Source: Schizochytrium sp. CCTCC M209059 (taxonomy: Eukaryota; Sar; Bigyra; Thraustochytrida; Thraustochytriidae). From it: 64,000 nucleotides of DNA. Within the stretch, counting starts at the first letter, position 1. Every line of letters starts with the position of its first letter. The notes beneath the pieces are model-generated. The model made no database searches. It had not been told where the DNA came from and saw only the letters and a program-made list of their open reading frames with translations. Position numbers and translations under genes: made by a program. Where the stretch lies: NCBI GenBank assembly GCA_000818945.1, contig KN805409.1, forward strand, positions 58,826-122,825, given 5' to 3'. Positions 37,242 to 45,986 of the stretch are shown in pieces.

Positions 37242-38645
37242 CTAGGCAATGACACAGTTTGGAGGTTGATTTCTGTTGCCCTTTCTCGTCTTAATCTTGC
37301 TCGCCATGGGAAGCTTGGTCTCGTACAAATTCTCGTATACAGCAGCGTCTTGCTCGAAATCCTCTAACACGGGACGGAAAATCCGAGGTTCGGACGAGGC
37401 TGTGAAAGCCAATGGTTCCTTAGACTCTGTCACGTTTCTAGAGCTAACGCGCCAGTCTTCGGGCATAATAGGCAGTTTATGGTCGTAAAGCTTATCGTAC
37501 TTGACATGGCTCGCCGGAAAGACGCCTTCTTGCGCACACACGCGTCCGACCATCTTGGTGCCAGGAGAAATTTTGGCAAGTAGCTCGACAACCTCGCCTG
37601 CTTTAAAGCTCAAACGCGGACTGTCGTAATCGAGAGAAGCAACGGCCTTAATTTGGCCCGGTGCAATGAGCTCGACATACGACTGTGGAAAGATACCGAC
37701 CTCTGTGCTCTCGCCAGCATATCGACCCTGGTACCAGAGCTCATCAATGGGGCGTTCAACGAGGACTTCAGTACCGCTTACCAGCCGAAGATCATTTGTC
37801 TGCTGTTTGGCGTAGTCGAATCGAACAAGTGCTCGCCACAGGCCATCAGGGCCTGGATGAACTGCTTCTGGTACGTCCTGACCTTGTATCCATTGAATGT
37901 AGCTTCTCGGGAAAATTCCCGTGCGGCGACCGCATCGCCCGCGGAGCCAGTCCGCGCCGACAGCAGCGTCAACCGTGACCATGTCACCTTTTTCGAAAGA
38001 TAGATCGCTCTCGTTCTCGGACCGAAACGGAAACGTAGCACACGCTATACATGGCTTCATGAGCGGGACCACCAAGTCGTACAGAGCGACCATCTCGAAG
38101 AGGTCTGAGTCGACAAACGCGTGCGTCCCGGCGTCTTTCTGTTCTTCATGAACGGTACTTGTTTCGGTCAACGCTAGGGCGTTGTCCTGGGTGTGCGGCT
38201 CTCCTTGTTGTGTCCGAAGTGGACTTTGCGAGGCTGCTTCATCCATCAATGCCTTCACCTCCGAGAGCATTTGCGTGGGTCTTCGTCGAGAGGCACGACT
38301 TGGCCGTCGAGCGTGTCGAATGGACGGCCTGGAAAGTAGTGCTGAATGGTCGATCGTATGATCATCTTTGACTGTAGGATCAGGAGCGGCTTGGTCCGTT
38401 TCGGGCAACGATGGCGGGATGCGCGGACTCACTCGTCGCATTGGCGAACGTCGAGGGACAGGTGGAGGCATGAGCATCGCCTCGCCTCGAGGGATTTTGA
38501 CTTGGCATTTGGCCGCAAACGCATTGGCTTGCTCCTTGGCATGATGTCTGGGCACTGATTCGTTTTGTTCGAGAACGCCGTTTCCTCTTGAAGGCACAGC
38601 CGGAGGCTTTCTGGATCCTGCGCGCTTGGGAACGGGCGGCGGCAT
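37242..38645 (-). CDS. Triple-SH3 protein with C-terminal CaaX box
   Basis: A 467-residue adaptor-like protein. The N-terminal third is Pro/Arg/Ser-rich, with MPPPVP-type motifs at residues 1-6 and 59-64 that could themselves bind SH3 domains. Three SH3 domains follow: about 200-253 (ATFPFRSENESDLSFEKGD...GIFPRSYIQWI), 270-327 (ALVRFDYAKQQTNDLRL...GIFPQSYVELI) and 332-383 (AVASLDYDSPRLSFKAGE...GVFPASHVKY). The last four residues, CVIA, form a consensus CaaX prenylation box (Ala at the end favours farnesyl). This predicts a membrane-tethered scaffold in actin, endocytic or small-GTPase signalling. No enzymatic domain is present. The start is the ATG at 38645. I know of no close named orthologue with this combination. 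Confidence 0.8.
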   Translation of the reverse strand: MPPPVPKRAGSRKPPAVPSRGNGVLEQNESVPRHHAKEQANAFAAKCQVKIPRGEAMLMPPPVPRRSPMRRVSPRIPPSLPETDQAAPDPTVKDDHTIDHSALLSRPSIRHARRPSRASRRRPTQMLSEVKALMDEAASQSPLRTQQGEPHTQDNALALTETSTVHEEQKDAGTHAFVDSDLFEMVALYDLVVPLMKPCIACATFPFRSENESDLSFEKGDMVTVDAAVGADWLRGRCGRRTGIFPRSYIQWIQGQDVPEAVHPGPDGLWRALVRFDYAKQQTNDLRLVSGTEVLVERPIDELWYQGRYAGESTEVGIFPQSYVELIAPGQIKAVASLDYDSPRLSFKAGEVVELLAKISPGTKMVGRVCAQEGVFPASHVKYDKLYDHKLPIMPEDWRVSSRNVTESKEPLAFTASSEPRIFRPVLEDFEQDAAVYENLYETKLPMASKIKTRKGNRNQPPNCVIA

Positions 38646-39403
38646 TTAGCCAAGAAGATTCTTGCGTTACGTTGTGTGGTGTATTGGATTGGATGGGGCT
38701 GTGTGCAATGCTGACTAATTTTTCGCTGAGCTCCACGTTCGGCCCGCCTGCCTTAGAGCGGGGCCGACTTCTTGCGCGAGCGTGTGCCGCTCTGCTCTGG
38801 TCCGGCCGCGGCCCGGCCCGGCGTTTTTGACGACGTTCGTTCACCTCCCCCCCCGACCACGACGGCGGCGAGATTGGCGCCATGTTTGCTGCAGGCAGTC
38901 TCTCGTCGCGACTCCTGCCGCTGTAGTCTGACAGAGAGCCAAGCAAGCCTGGCTGCTGGACAGTGAAGAATGCGTCCCAGTTGGTCCGTCTGCGATGGGA
39001 CGATTGATGGCGCGTCCCAGCGGCCTTCTTCCAGGGAGGTTCCCCGTATTCCCTAACGGATCAATCGATGTTTTGTCTGTCTGGAGAAAGCAGCAGCGGC
39101 AGCTTTGGCGGCGGCGGTGATCCTGTTCCAGCACGTGCACATTGGTTGGTGTGCGCTGCGAGCGCGGGAGTGAGGGTTATGCGCCGTGAGAACGTCGAAG
39201 CAGCAGCGCGCAAGCTTGCCTGGTGTCGAGAAGCGCTTGCTCCAATAAATTCTCGCGTGGGCTGAGACAACTAGGAGTTGGCCAGGCAGCCTGCTTGTTT
39301 GTCACGTTGGGTGCAAGCGTCGTCGCGAGTGGAGGCGGCCTTTCAGACCGAAGCGTCCGAGGCGAAGGCGAGGGTGCCTCCATCATCACAAGCAAACGCA
39401 CCC
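38646..39403. other. Divergent promoter region, SH3 / LisH genes
   Basis: No gene is visible. The sequence has GGC/CGG-rich patches (38803-38825), a C run (38849-38856) and ordinary complexity elsewhere. The LisH frame is open from 39278 but lacks an ATG until 39404. Confidence 0.45.
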
Positions 39404-41044
39404 ATGTTGCCGTCGCCGCCGCAGGATCAGCGCGAGGTGGATGATTTTGCCACTCTCGTGGTGCGCGACTACTTGCGGAAACGCAGCTTGCATAAAACCT
39501 TGGAGGTCTTCGATGGGGAGCTTGAGGCCAACAAAAAGAATCACAACGAAAAGAAGTCTGCGAATATTGCGATCGGCGCATGGTACAGATTTTCACGCGC
39601 AATTGATGTGGCAAAACTTCGACATGTTGTCTTTGGTGCAAAGCTCAAATCTTATCAGGGGGAAAAGGAGAGCGATATCGACATTGACGGGGCTGATCTC
39701 GATACTGATGATGCAAGTTTCGAAAACGGAGTCAGCGAGAGGGCGGATACAGAGGGCAAAACGGCGCTTTTGCCGCTTCTTATTCAATACCTGTGCGTAA
39801 CGCGAGACGTCAGGCCAAATATGAACTCTGCCGAGCGCACGAAGGAGGCCTGCCCGACGACGACTACCAAGTTCGCTGACGAGGAGGAGAAGACTAAAGA
39901 TCTTATCTCATCGCCAATGAAGGCTGGTCGCATGTCACAAAACAGCAGTCCAGATCGCGCAAGAATGGCTGGCTTGCGAGAATCCATCATTCATGGAACC
40001 GAGAATTATGAAGACAGCGTTACAGGGCACTTTAGCGGAGATGGAGACGAAAACGGTGACAAGTTGGCCTTGTTAGATGAAGCTCTAGCGCTCGACGATC
40101 TGCAGCGACGCAACAGTCTATACGCTACAGCCTTAGAGACGCCCTTGAACGCCCAACGATTCCACTCTAGCACGGGTGATTTGACACGCGCGCCTGCAAT
40201 GGAGCGATCCGGAGCGCCTTCGCCCGAAAAGCCTATCAAGGAGGAGGTCACTCGTTCGACAAGTGTTGAAGAGCTAGCCGGCAGGCTAGAGAGGATGGCA
40301 GAGGCTGAGCGACGAGCAGCACGTCTCCGCGAAAACCAACGCCGCAGGCGGCGCTCAATGCGTAAACTGTTGCAGCCACTCGAAAATGGTCCATCGACCC
40401 GAAAGCTGTCGCGGGCGCAGGAACTTGAGGATTCGCAGGCGACCGTGCAGCCGTCGACGAGTGTAGCGCTAACAGCATCAAAGACGAGCTCGGCGCTGGC
40501 TCGAGCACAGCAGATGGATCGCAGATGGCTGGCACAGCAGCATGCGCTGCATCGCCATCGAGAGCACCCTGCAACGTATCCTGTGACCTTTCGCATTCTA
40601 GATCGAGACCTCAAGGTCGGTGTTGCAAACGCAAAACATCATGTGCTCATCGCCAAAGATTTGCAGCGGTCGCGGGATCGCATCTCCAAGGATGAGATGC
40701 TCCTGCTTCAGGAAAAGTACTCTTGCAAGCGCGAGCGGCAGTGTGCACTCTGCCAAAAGGCGTTCAATGTGCTAAATCTTCCGATGACGATCTCGTACAA
40801 AGCCATTATGGACTTGCGCGATTCTTGGGGCGTGCATGTGCGTCCTGACGTAAAGCGGAGCCGCGCGCCGCGGTGTTACGATGAAGTCAGCGTGTGCTTG
40901 TTTTGCTCACAGTTCTTTGCAGACGGGACAACCTATCGCGCCCCTCGAAAGGTAGAGGCTGACGCGGACGAGCAACTCCTCGCCTTTCATAAGTCCATCG
41001 AGCACCTCGACCCTCGCCACGAGGCGGCTTTTTTTCGACCCTGA
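39404..41044 (+). CDS. LisH-domain protein with paired CxxC motifs, function unknown
   Basis: A 546-residue protein. Residues 14-46 (DFATLVVRDYLRKRSLHKTLEVFDGEL) form a LisH dimerisation motif, common in centrosomal, ciliary and ubiquitin-ligase scaffold proteins. The middle (about 90-390) is acidic to charged, low complexity, with coiled-coil potential around 285-325. The C-terminal 160 residues look globular and conserved in composition. They hold CALC (about 447-450) and CLFC (about 497-500), two CxxC pairs that could bind one zinc ion. The protein ends with AAFFRP. I do not recognise the C-terminal domain. The start at 39404 is the first in-frame ATG and sits just before the LisH motif. 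It is tandem with the BAR-domain gene. Confidence 0.65.
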   Translation: MLPSPPQDQREVDDFATLVVRDYLRKRSLHKTLEVFDGELEANKKNHNEKKSANIAIGAWYRFSRAIDVAKLRHVVFGAKLKSYQGEKESDIDIDGADLDTDDASFENGVSERADTEGKTALLPLLIQYLCVTRDVRPNMNSAERTKEACPTTTTKFADEEEKTKDLISSPMKAGRMSQNSSPDRARMAGLRESIIHGTENYEDSVTGHFSGDGDENGDKLALLDEALALDDLQRRNSLYATALETPLNAQRFHSSTGDLTRAPAMERSGAPSPEKPIKEEVTRSTSVEELAGRLERMAEAERRAARLRENQRRRRRSMRKLLQPLENGPSTRKLSRAQELEDSQATVQPSTSVALTASKTSSALARAQQMDRRWLAQQHALHRHREHPATYPVTFRILDRDLKVGVANAKHHVLIAKDLQRSRDRISKDEMLLLQEKYSCKRERQCALCQKAFNVLNLPMTISYKAIMDLRDSWGVHVRPDVKRSRAPRCYDEVSVCLFCSQFFADGTTYRAPRKVEADADEQLLAFHKSIEHLDPRHEAAFFRP

Positions 41045-41765
41045 TAATTTGAGCGATTTTGGCTTCTTTGTCTTTTTGCCAAATGAGGAAAATTTTGATG
41101 ATTCGAACGATGTATTACGTTTCACCTTTTCAGACGATGGCTTTGCGTAAGTAAGGAAGTCAGCAAAGCAAATTCCTTACTTTCTTTTCAAGCCATCTTA
41201 GCCTGGTGAACGAGGTCTCGACATTAACATGATGCTCTCGAGCAGCTCGATCCTGACGATGACAACGCGAATGAGTTCATGCACTCTCAGTGTGTTGTTT
41301 TTTCGCCCGAGCCCTGCCTAGAGCGAGCCCCCAGCAGACCGTTCACTTTCTCGTCGTTGCATTACATACACCGTCTGCGACACGATTGCTTGTGGCGGCG
41401 TCGGCTCTAGGTGGTCGAAGGTGCCGCTCTGCGCTTGCGGGACTCGATGAGCATTTTGGGGGTCGAAATCAAAGTTTATGATTCCATACTGGGCCTAGGC
41501 CTAGGTAGTGCCCGGGTACTATAGGCCCTTCTGCATACACGGATCTCAGCTCGCGAGGGAGCACAAGCAAGCAATCGACCGCGCCAGGGTCCGAGTCGGA
41601 GGAGAACGCGGTCTGCGCACGTTGACAGGCGACGTGGCGTGGCGTGACAAGGCGACGCACGCGCGGCGCCGGACGGCGAACGGGCAGCGGAGACGCGGGG
41701 GCCAAGGGAGCAAGGAAAACGGTATCCATCGAGCCAGCCCGGCTAAAGAGGTGAGAAACACTATC
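41045..41765. other. Tandem spacer before BAR gene
   Basis: No gene is visible. It contains a strong palindromic cluster, GGGCCTAGGCCTAGG, at about 41490-41504, followed by GCCCGGGTAC. The BAR frame is open through 41508-41765 without an ATG. Confidence 0.5.
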
Positions 41766-42863
41766 ATGGCGTCCTTCTTTTCGAGGTCTGGGTTGGAGTT
41801 ACTCAAAGAGCGCACGGTGCAGCGCGTGCAAGAGCAGCTGGAGCAGGTGGGCGTGCATAATGAGTACATTGAGAAGCGCGCCAAGCGCCTCGGAGGTGAC
41901 CAAGAGCTCTGCGAATTCATGGACCTTGCCACCCAGGTCCATGACTCTTTGGAGGGCGTTATCAAGGCCGCTACTATTTTCCACAAGGGTGTTTGCGTGC
42001 TGCAAGAGAGCGGACGTCAGCTGCGCGGAGGCCCGAAGGACCCTGTTCGCAAGTACACGGCTGTGGTTCGCGAAGCACCGACACTGGAGACGACCTATGA
42101 CCAGGACAGCTTGCGCAGCGAACTGCAAAGCAACGTGACCATTCCGATTCGTGCCAAGATGCGCGAGCTCGCGGACATCCGCAATCGTATCAAGGAGGCT
42201 GCTATTGTACACCTCGAAGCCAATTCGCGCAAAAAAAATGTCGAGCGTCTTCGCACCCGGCAGGCCTCGCCCGTTGTCGTCGGGCAGGCTGAAGATCTCT
42301 TTGCCGAGAAACAAGTAGAGTTCGAGCGTGCTCGCGTCCGGCTCATGGACGAGTACGCTCTTCTGCAGCGTGATCACGACTCGATCTTTCAAAAGGCCTT
42401 TAACAGCTTTAAGCTGTGCCAGTACCGTTTTCTCATGAACGCTTCGGCGACACTTGGTACTATCACGGACGAGAACGAGGAGGGCCTCGCCTCAAGTGGA
42501 ATGAGCGCCTCGCTTCGGCCTTCGCCTGCATCGCCTGCTGACTTTGACCACCCGCCTCCGACGCAGACCACGCAAGACGCTAAGACCGACGCCTCCTCGA
42601 ACGTTGTCCTTGAGGAAGCCTACGAGCTCGATCTGACACCGTCAGAGAAGAAGGATACCTTGACCGGTGCCAAGGACACAAAGGAGCAGGCCTCGGATGA
42701 GACACAAGGTGGTATGGACAGCAAGGAAGCGCACGACGAGGCACTGACTCGTGAAGCGACATCATCAGTGACACCCGACTCACAAGAACGGCAGGATGCG
42801 AACAAAAAGGATGATGACGACGAGGAGGAGGAGGAGGAAGAAGAGGAGACAGCGACACTCTAA
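41766..42863 (+). CDS. BAR-domain membrane-curvature protein
   Basis: A 365-residue protein. Residues about 1-235 form a BAR-type three-helix coiled-coil domain. It begins with a positively charged amphipathic start (MASFFSRSGLELLKERTVQRVQEQL) and carries segments such as LEGVIKAATIFHKGVCVLQESGRQL, VRAKMRELADIRNRI and LMDEYALLQRDHDSIFQKAFNSFKLCQYRFL, typical of amphiphysin/endophilin-like N-BAR modules. The C-terminal 130 residues are disordered, Ser/Thr/Asp/Glu-rich, and end in a run of 10 or more Glu. No SH3 domain follows, unlike amphiphysins. The protein is expected to bind curved membranes in endocytosis or organelle shaping. The start is an ATG. AATAAA lies at 42906-42911, about 43 bases past the stop. 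Confidence 0.75.
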   Translation: MASFFSRSGLELLKERTVQRVQEQLEQVGVHNEYIEKRAKRLGGDQELCEFMDLATQVHDSLEGVIKAATIFHKGVCVLQESGRQLRGGPKDPVRKYTAVVREAPTLETTYDQDSLRSELQSNVTIPIRAKMRELADIRNRIKEAAIVHLEANSRKKNVERLRTRQASPVVVGQAEDLFAEKQVEFERARVRLMDEYALLQRDHDSIFQKAFNSFKLCQYRFLMNASATLGTITDENEEGLASSGMSASLRPSPASPADFDHPPPTQTTQDAKTDASSNVVLEEAYELDLTPSEKKDTLTGAKDTKEQASDETQGGMDSKEAHDEALTREATSSVTPDSQERQDANKKDDDDEEEEEEEEETATL

Positions 42864-43086
42864 GCAATGCTCGTTTCGTGAACAAAGCAGTGCGAAGAAA
42901 AGAGAAATAAAAGGCATAAAAAAGAGAAAGGGTAAAGGAAAGATCACATCAGTGACAGCGGCCAGATCACGTAATGACAACATGACTGAATGGATGAGAA
43001 TGGTCTCGTAAATAGAAAAAAGAAAGAAAAGACGAAGAGGTTTGCTCGCCAATATTTGAATTGAAGAGGTAAAGAAGTAAGCGCGA

Positions 43087-45246
43087 TCAGAGCTTGCTCG
43101 CCGGCGGTGGGTACGAAGAGGTATCATCCGGGTCGCACGATGGGTCGGGCTTATTGTGAAGCGCGAGGAAGTCTTTGTCGACGAATTCCTCGAGAACATC
43201 GAGGAACTCCGGGCGACCAGATTGATTGATGTCACTCTCCACCGCTGCGAGAAATTGGCGCTCGTAAATATTGCCGTCCTTTGCGCCAATCGTAGATCCC
43301 AGGGCAGCGTCCGTGTAGTCCCAAGCATCGACAAGAGCAACGGCGTCGGGGCGCAGTGCCGCGCAGACTGCGCTGCAGGCCTCCTCAACCATGGTAGCCG
43401 TATCAATGTCAAAGAGACCATGCCACTGGCGACCTTCAGCCATGTCGCCGAGAGCAAAGAGCGCGCAAAGACGCTCAAGGACCGTCTTGCATGCGGCATT
43501 CTCACACGAGCGGATCATTTCCGCAAATTTGGAAAGCATAAAGTAAAGCACGTAGGACTGGCCCGTATAGACGGCACGGAGCGTGAGTGCCTTCCACGCT
43601 TCATTAAAGGTCTCGCCGGCCTTGATGCGTGCATCAAGCGCATCCTTCGTCAGCTTGACCTGCGCGACCGCGCGGAACCGAAACCACTCGAGAAGGACGT
43701 CAACAGAGGTGAGAGCGTCCGCAGAAGTCGGCGCTTCAGGACGGGCGGAGGACAACGTCCACGAAGGATCGCGCAACACGTTGAGAGCCTGAGAAAGCCC
43801 TGTAAGGTTCTCGCCCGCCTGAACGCGTTCGCAGGCACGCATCAAGTACTTGGCGGTCTCGAGCTGCATCACAGTCGTGTCACCTTCGGCAGTCGCGCGC
43901 CACTTGTAGTCGGCCTCAAGCGCGGCAATACCGCTCGCTTTAAGGTAACCAGCTCCGCCGCAGGCCTTGCGAAGCTCCTCGAGACCGAGCGCCGTAGCGT
44001 TGCAGCAGTAACCCTTGAGACCGGCCGCAGAGGCGTGAAGTTCGCTGATGTCGGCGGTTGCCTCGGCGGGGTTATTTTGCATGGTGTCGAGGCAGTCGGT
44101 GAGCCAGTTGCTTGTGAAACGGATGGCGAAAGCGAGTGCAAGATTGCGCAGTAAGACAAAGCGGTTCATGTTGTAGTCGATGATCTTGTTCTGCTCGGCG
44201 CGATACGATTGGCCCTTGGCGTTGTCGACAAAACCCTGGCGGCGAACGGCACTGTAGCGAATGGCAATGGTGGCGCCCTTGCTGAGGAACACGCACGCCG
44301 TCGAGACCAGGCTGACGCGCGCGGTGATCATCGTCAGGTAGTGTCCCTTGCCCGAATCCGCGGCGCCATTCTCGCCGCTGAGATCGTGCTTGACATAGGT
44401 GCCATCCGGCTCGACGTGCTGCCGTTTTTCAAAGAGGTGGCGTCGCGGAATGCGCACGTCGCGGAGACGGAGCAGGCCGATGTCGACCTCGTTCTCGCCG
44501 ACCTTTGTGCCGAGGTCGAGCACCTCAACGCCGGGAAGCGTGTTAAGGTTCTCGTCACGAACCTGGAGGAAGAAGGGATGGACGCCATACTCTTTGCCGT
44601 CAATGAGGAGCTGCGCGTACAAAACCGTGTGCGTCGAGGTCGTGAGCGAGGAAGGCCACCACTTCATGGAAGCGAGCGTTGGTGTATTGAGAACAAACTC
44701 CTGCGTAGCTTTGTCATACTCGGCGGTGGTGGCGAGACCGCGCACGTTACTTCCCGTACCGAGCTCGGTCTGCGAGTACGACCCCGTAATGCCCATGGTG
44801 TAGGTGCGAGGGAGCCACCAACCGATTTGCTCGGGGGAGCTCTGGCCCACAATGGTGGCGAGAAAGAGTCCAAAACCCGGATATCCGCCGCCAACTTGGC
44901 CCATGCTCATGTACATCATGTCTCTTCCCTTGGGCACATAGAACCTGTCAAGATGTTTCTTGTGGATCTTCATAAAGTCCACAAAGTTGCGAGCGATGGC
45001 GCCACGCTTGCCGACGCGTTCGCGGTCATGTTTGCCGACATTTTCCATTTCTTCCGTGGACCCGGTGATCCATCTGCGCTGCAGCGTCTGCTTGAGGCCC
45101 CCGTCGATAAAGTTCGTCATGTTCTCCACATCGAAGCTAGCCTGTTCTCGCTCTCGCGGGAGCTCCTCCGCCGTGCCGCCGCTTTTCCACGACGCCTGGC
45201 CGCTCGGCTCCACGAGGGCCTTGGCCTTCTCGGACTCCAGGTCCAT
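43087..45246 (-). CDS. Peroxisomal acyl-CoA oxidase
   Basis: A 719-residue acyl-CoA oxidase, close to the family length. It catalyses FAD-dependent oxidation of acyl-CoA to trans-2-enoyl-CoA with release of H2O2, the first step of peroxisomal beta-oxidation. The flavin/substrate-binding block is clear: YTMGITGSYSQTELGTGSNVRGL, then TPTLASMKWWPSSL and HPFFLQVRD. The acyl-CoA dehydrogenase middle and C-terminal domains follow, including the KACGGAGYL block. The C-terminus is SKL, a consensus PTS1 peroxisomal import signal. The start is an ATG. It is convergent with the BAR gene, and its 5' end faces a microsatellite and an assembly gap. Confidence 0.93.
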   Translation of the reverse strand: MDLESEKAKALVEPSGQASWKSGGTAEELPREREQASFDVENMTNFIDGGLKQTLQRRWITGSTEEMENVGKHDRERVGKRGAIARNFVDFMKIHKKHLDRFYVPKGRDMMYMSMGQVGGGYPGFGLFLATIVGQSSPEQIGWWLPRTYTMGITGSYSQTELGTGSNVRGLATTAEYDKATQEFVLNTPTLASMKWWPSSLTTSTHTVLYAQLLIDGKEYGVHPFFLQVRDENLNTLPGVEVLDLGTKVGENEVDIGLLRLRDVRIPRRHLFEKRQHVEPDGTYVKHDLSGENGAADSGKGHYLTMITARVSLVSTACVFLSKGATIAIRYSAVRRQGFVDNAKGQSYRAEQNKIIDYNMNRFVLLRNLALAFAIRFTSNWLTDCLDTMQNNPAEATADISELHASAAGLKGYCCNATALGLEELRKACGGAGYLKASGIAALEADYKWRATAEGDTTVMQLETAKYLMRACERVQAGENLTGLSQALNVLRDPSWTLSSARPEAPTSADALTSVDVLLEWFRFRAVAQVKLTKDALDARIKAGETFNEAWKALTLRAVYTGQSYVLYFMLSKFAEMIRSCENAACKTVLERLCALFALGDMAEGRQWHGLFDIDTATMVEEACSAVCAALRPDAVALVDAWDYTDAALGSTIGAKDGNIYERQFLAAVESDINQSGRPEFLDVLEEFVDKDFLALHNKPDPSCDPDDTSSYPPPASKL

Positions 45247-45526
45247 CTTGCTCGCTCGCTCGCTCGCTTCCTTGCCTGGGTTGCTTTACCTCTCCTCCTC
45301 GCGCCAAAGGACCAATCGCAACGCAATGCAACGCAGCAAAGTCGCGCTCAAGCTCAAGCTCGTGCTCGATCCTGAGTTCGTGGACTGGACTGGCCGTGCC
45401 CGAAGTGGACGAGGGTCCCGAAGTCCCAGGCGCCGTGCCGCTGCTTGCGACGCGCCGCGCAACCGTACGTACTCCGCGCCGCCGCGCCGGGCCGTGCGTC
45501 CGACCGCGGCTCGCCCGGCGCGGCCG

Positions 45527-45876
45527 NNNNNNNNNNNNNNNNNNNNNNNNNNNNNNNNNNNNNNNNNNNNNNNNNNNNNNNNNNNNNNNNNNNNNNNNNN
45601 NNNNNNNNNNNNNNNNNNNNNNNNNNNNNNNNNNNNNNNNNNNNNNNNNNNNNNNNNNNNNNNNNNNNNNNNNNNNNNNNNNNNNNNNNNNNNNNNNNNN
45701 NNNNNNNNNNNNNNNNNNNNNNNNNNNNNNNNNNNNNNNNNNNNNNNNNNNNNNNNNNNNNNNNNNNNNNNNNNNNNNNNNNNNNNNNNNNNNNNNNNNN
45801 NNNNNNNNNNNNNNNNNNNNNNNNNNNNNNNNNNNNNNNNNNNNNNNNNNNNNNNNNNNNNNNNNNNNNNNNNNNN
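45527..45876. other. Assembly gap (N run)
   Basis: 350 N bases, bounded on the right by a perfect GCAA repeat and on the left by GC-rich sequence, suggesting an unresolved microsatellite. Confidence 0.98.
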
Positions 45877-45911
<35 letters not shown>

Positions 45912-45912
45912 C
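45877..45912 (+). repeat. GCAA tetranucleotide microsatellite
   Basis: Nine perfect GCAA units directly adjoin the N gap, so the true length is unknown. Confidence 0.95.
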
Positions 45913-45986
45913 CCGTGCGTGTGTGTACGTATACTTTGCCAATTCCTCGATCTTTGCCGAGAGAATCGGTTGCGCGGCTCGACCCG

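Larger units (their letters stand above)
45247..45986. other. Divergent promoter region with assembly gap
   Basis: The shared upstream region of the acyl-CoA oxidase and F-box-like genes. It carries a GCTC run (about 45250-45268), a 350-base N run and a GCAA microsatellite (45877-45912). No gene is seen. Confidence 0.5.

Noticed and set aside
43156..45375. Two long plus-strand ORFs opposite acyl-CoA oxidase
   Set aside because: The minus strand encodes a full acyl-CoA oxidase with flavin motifs and SKL; the plus frames are domain-free shadows.
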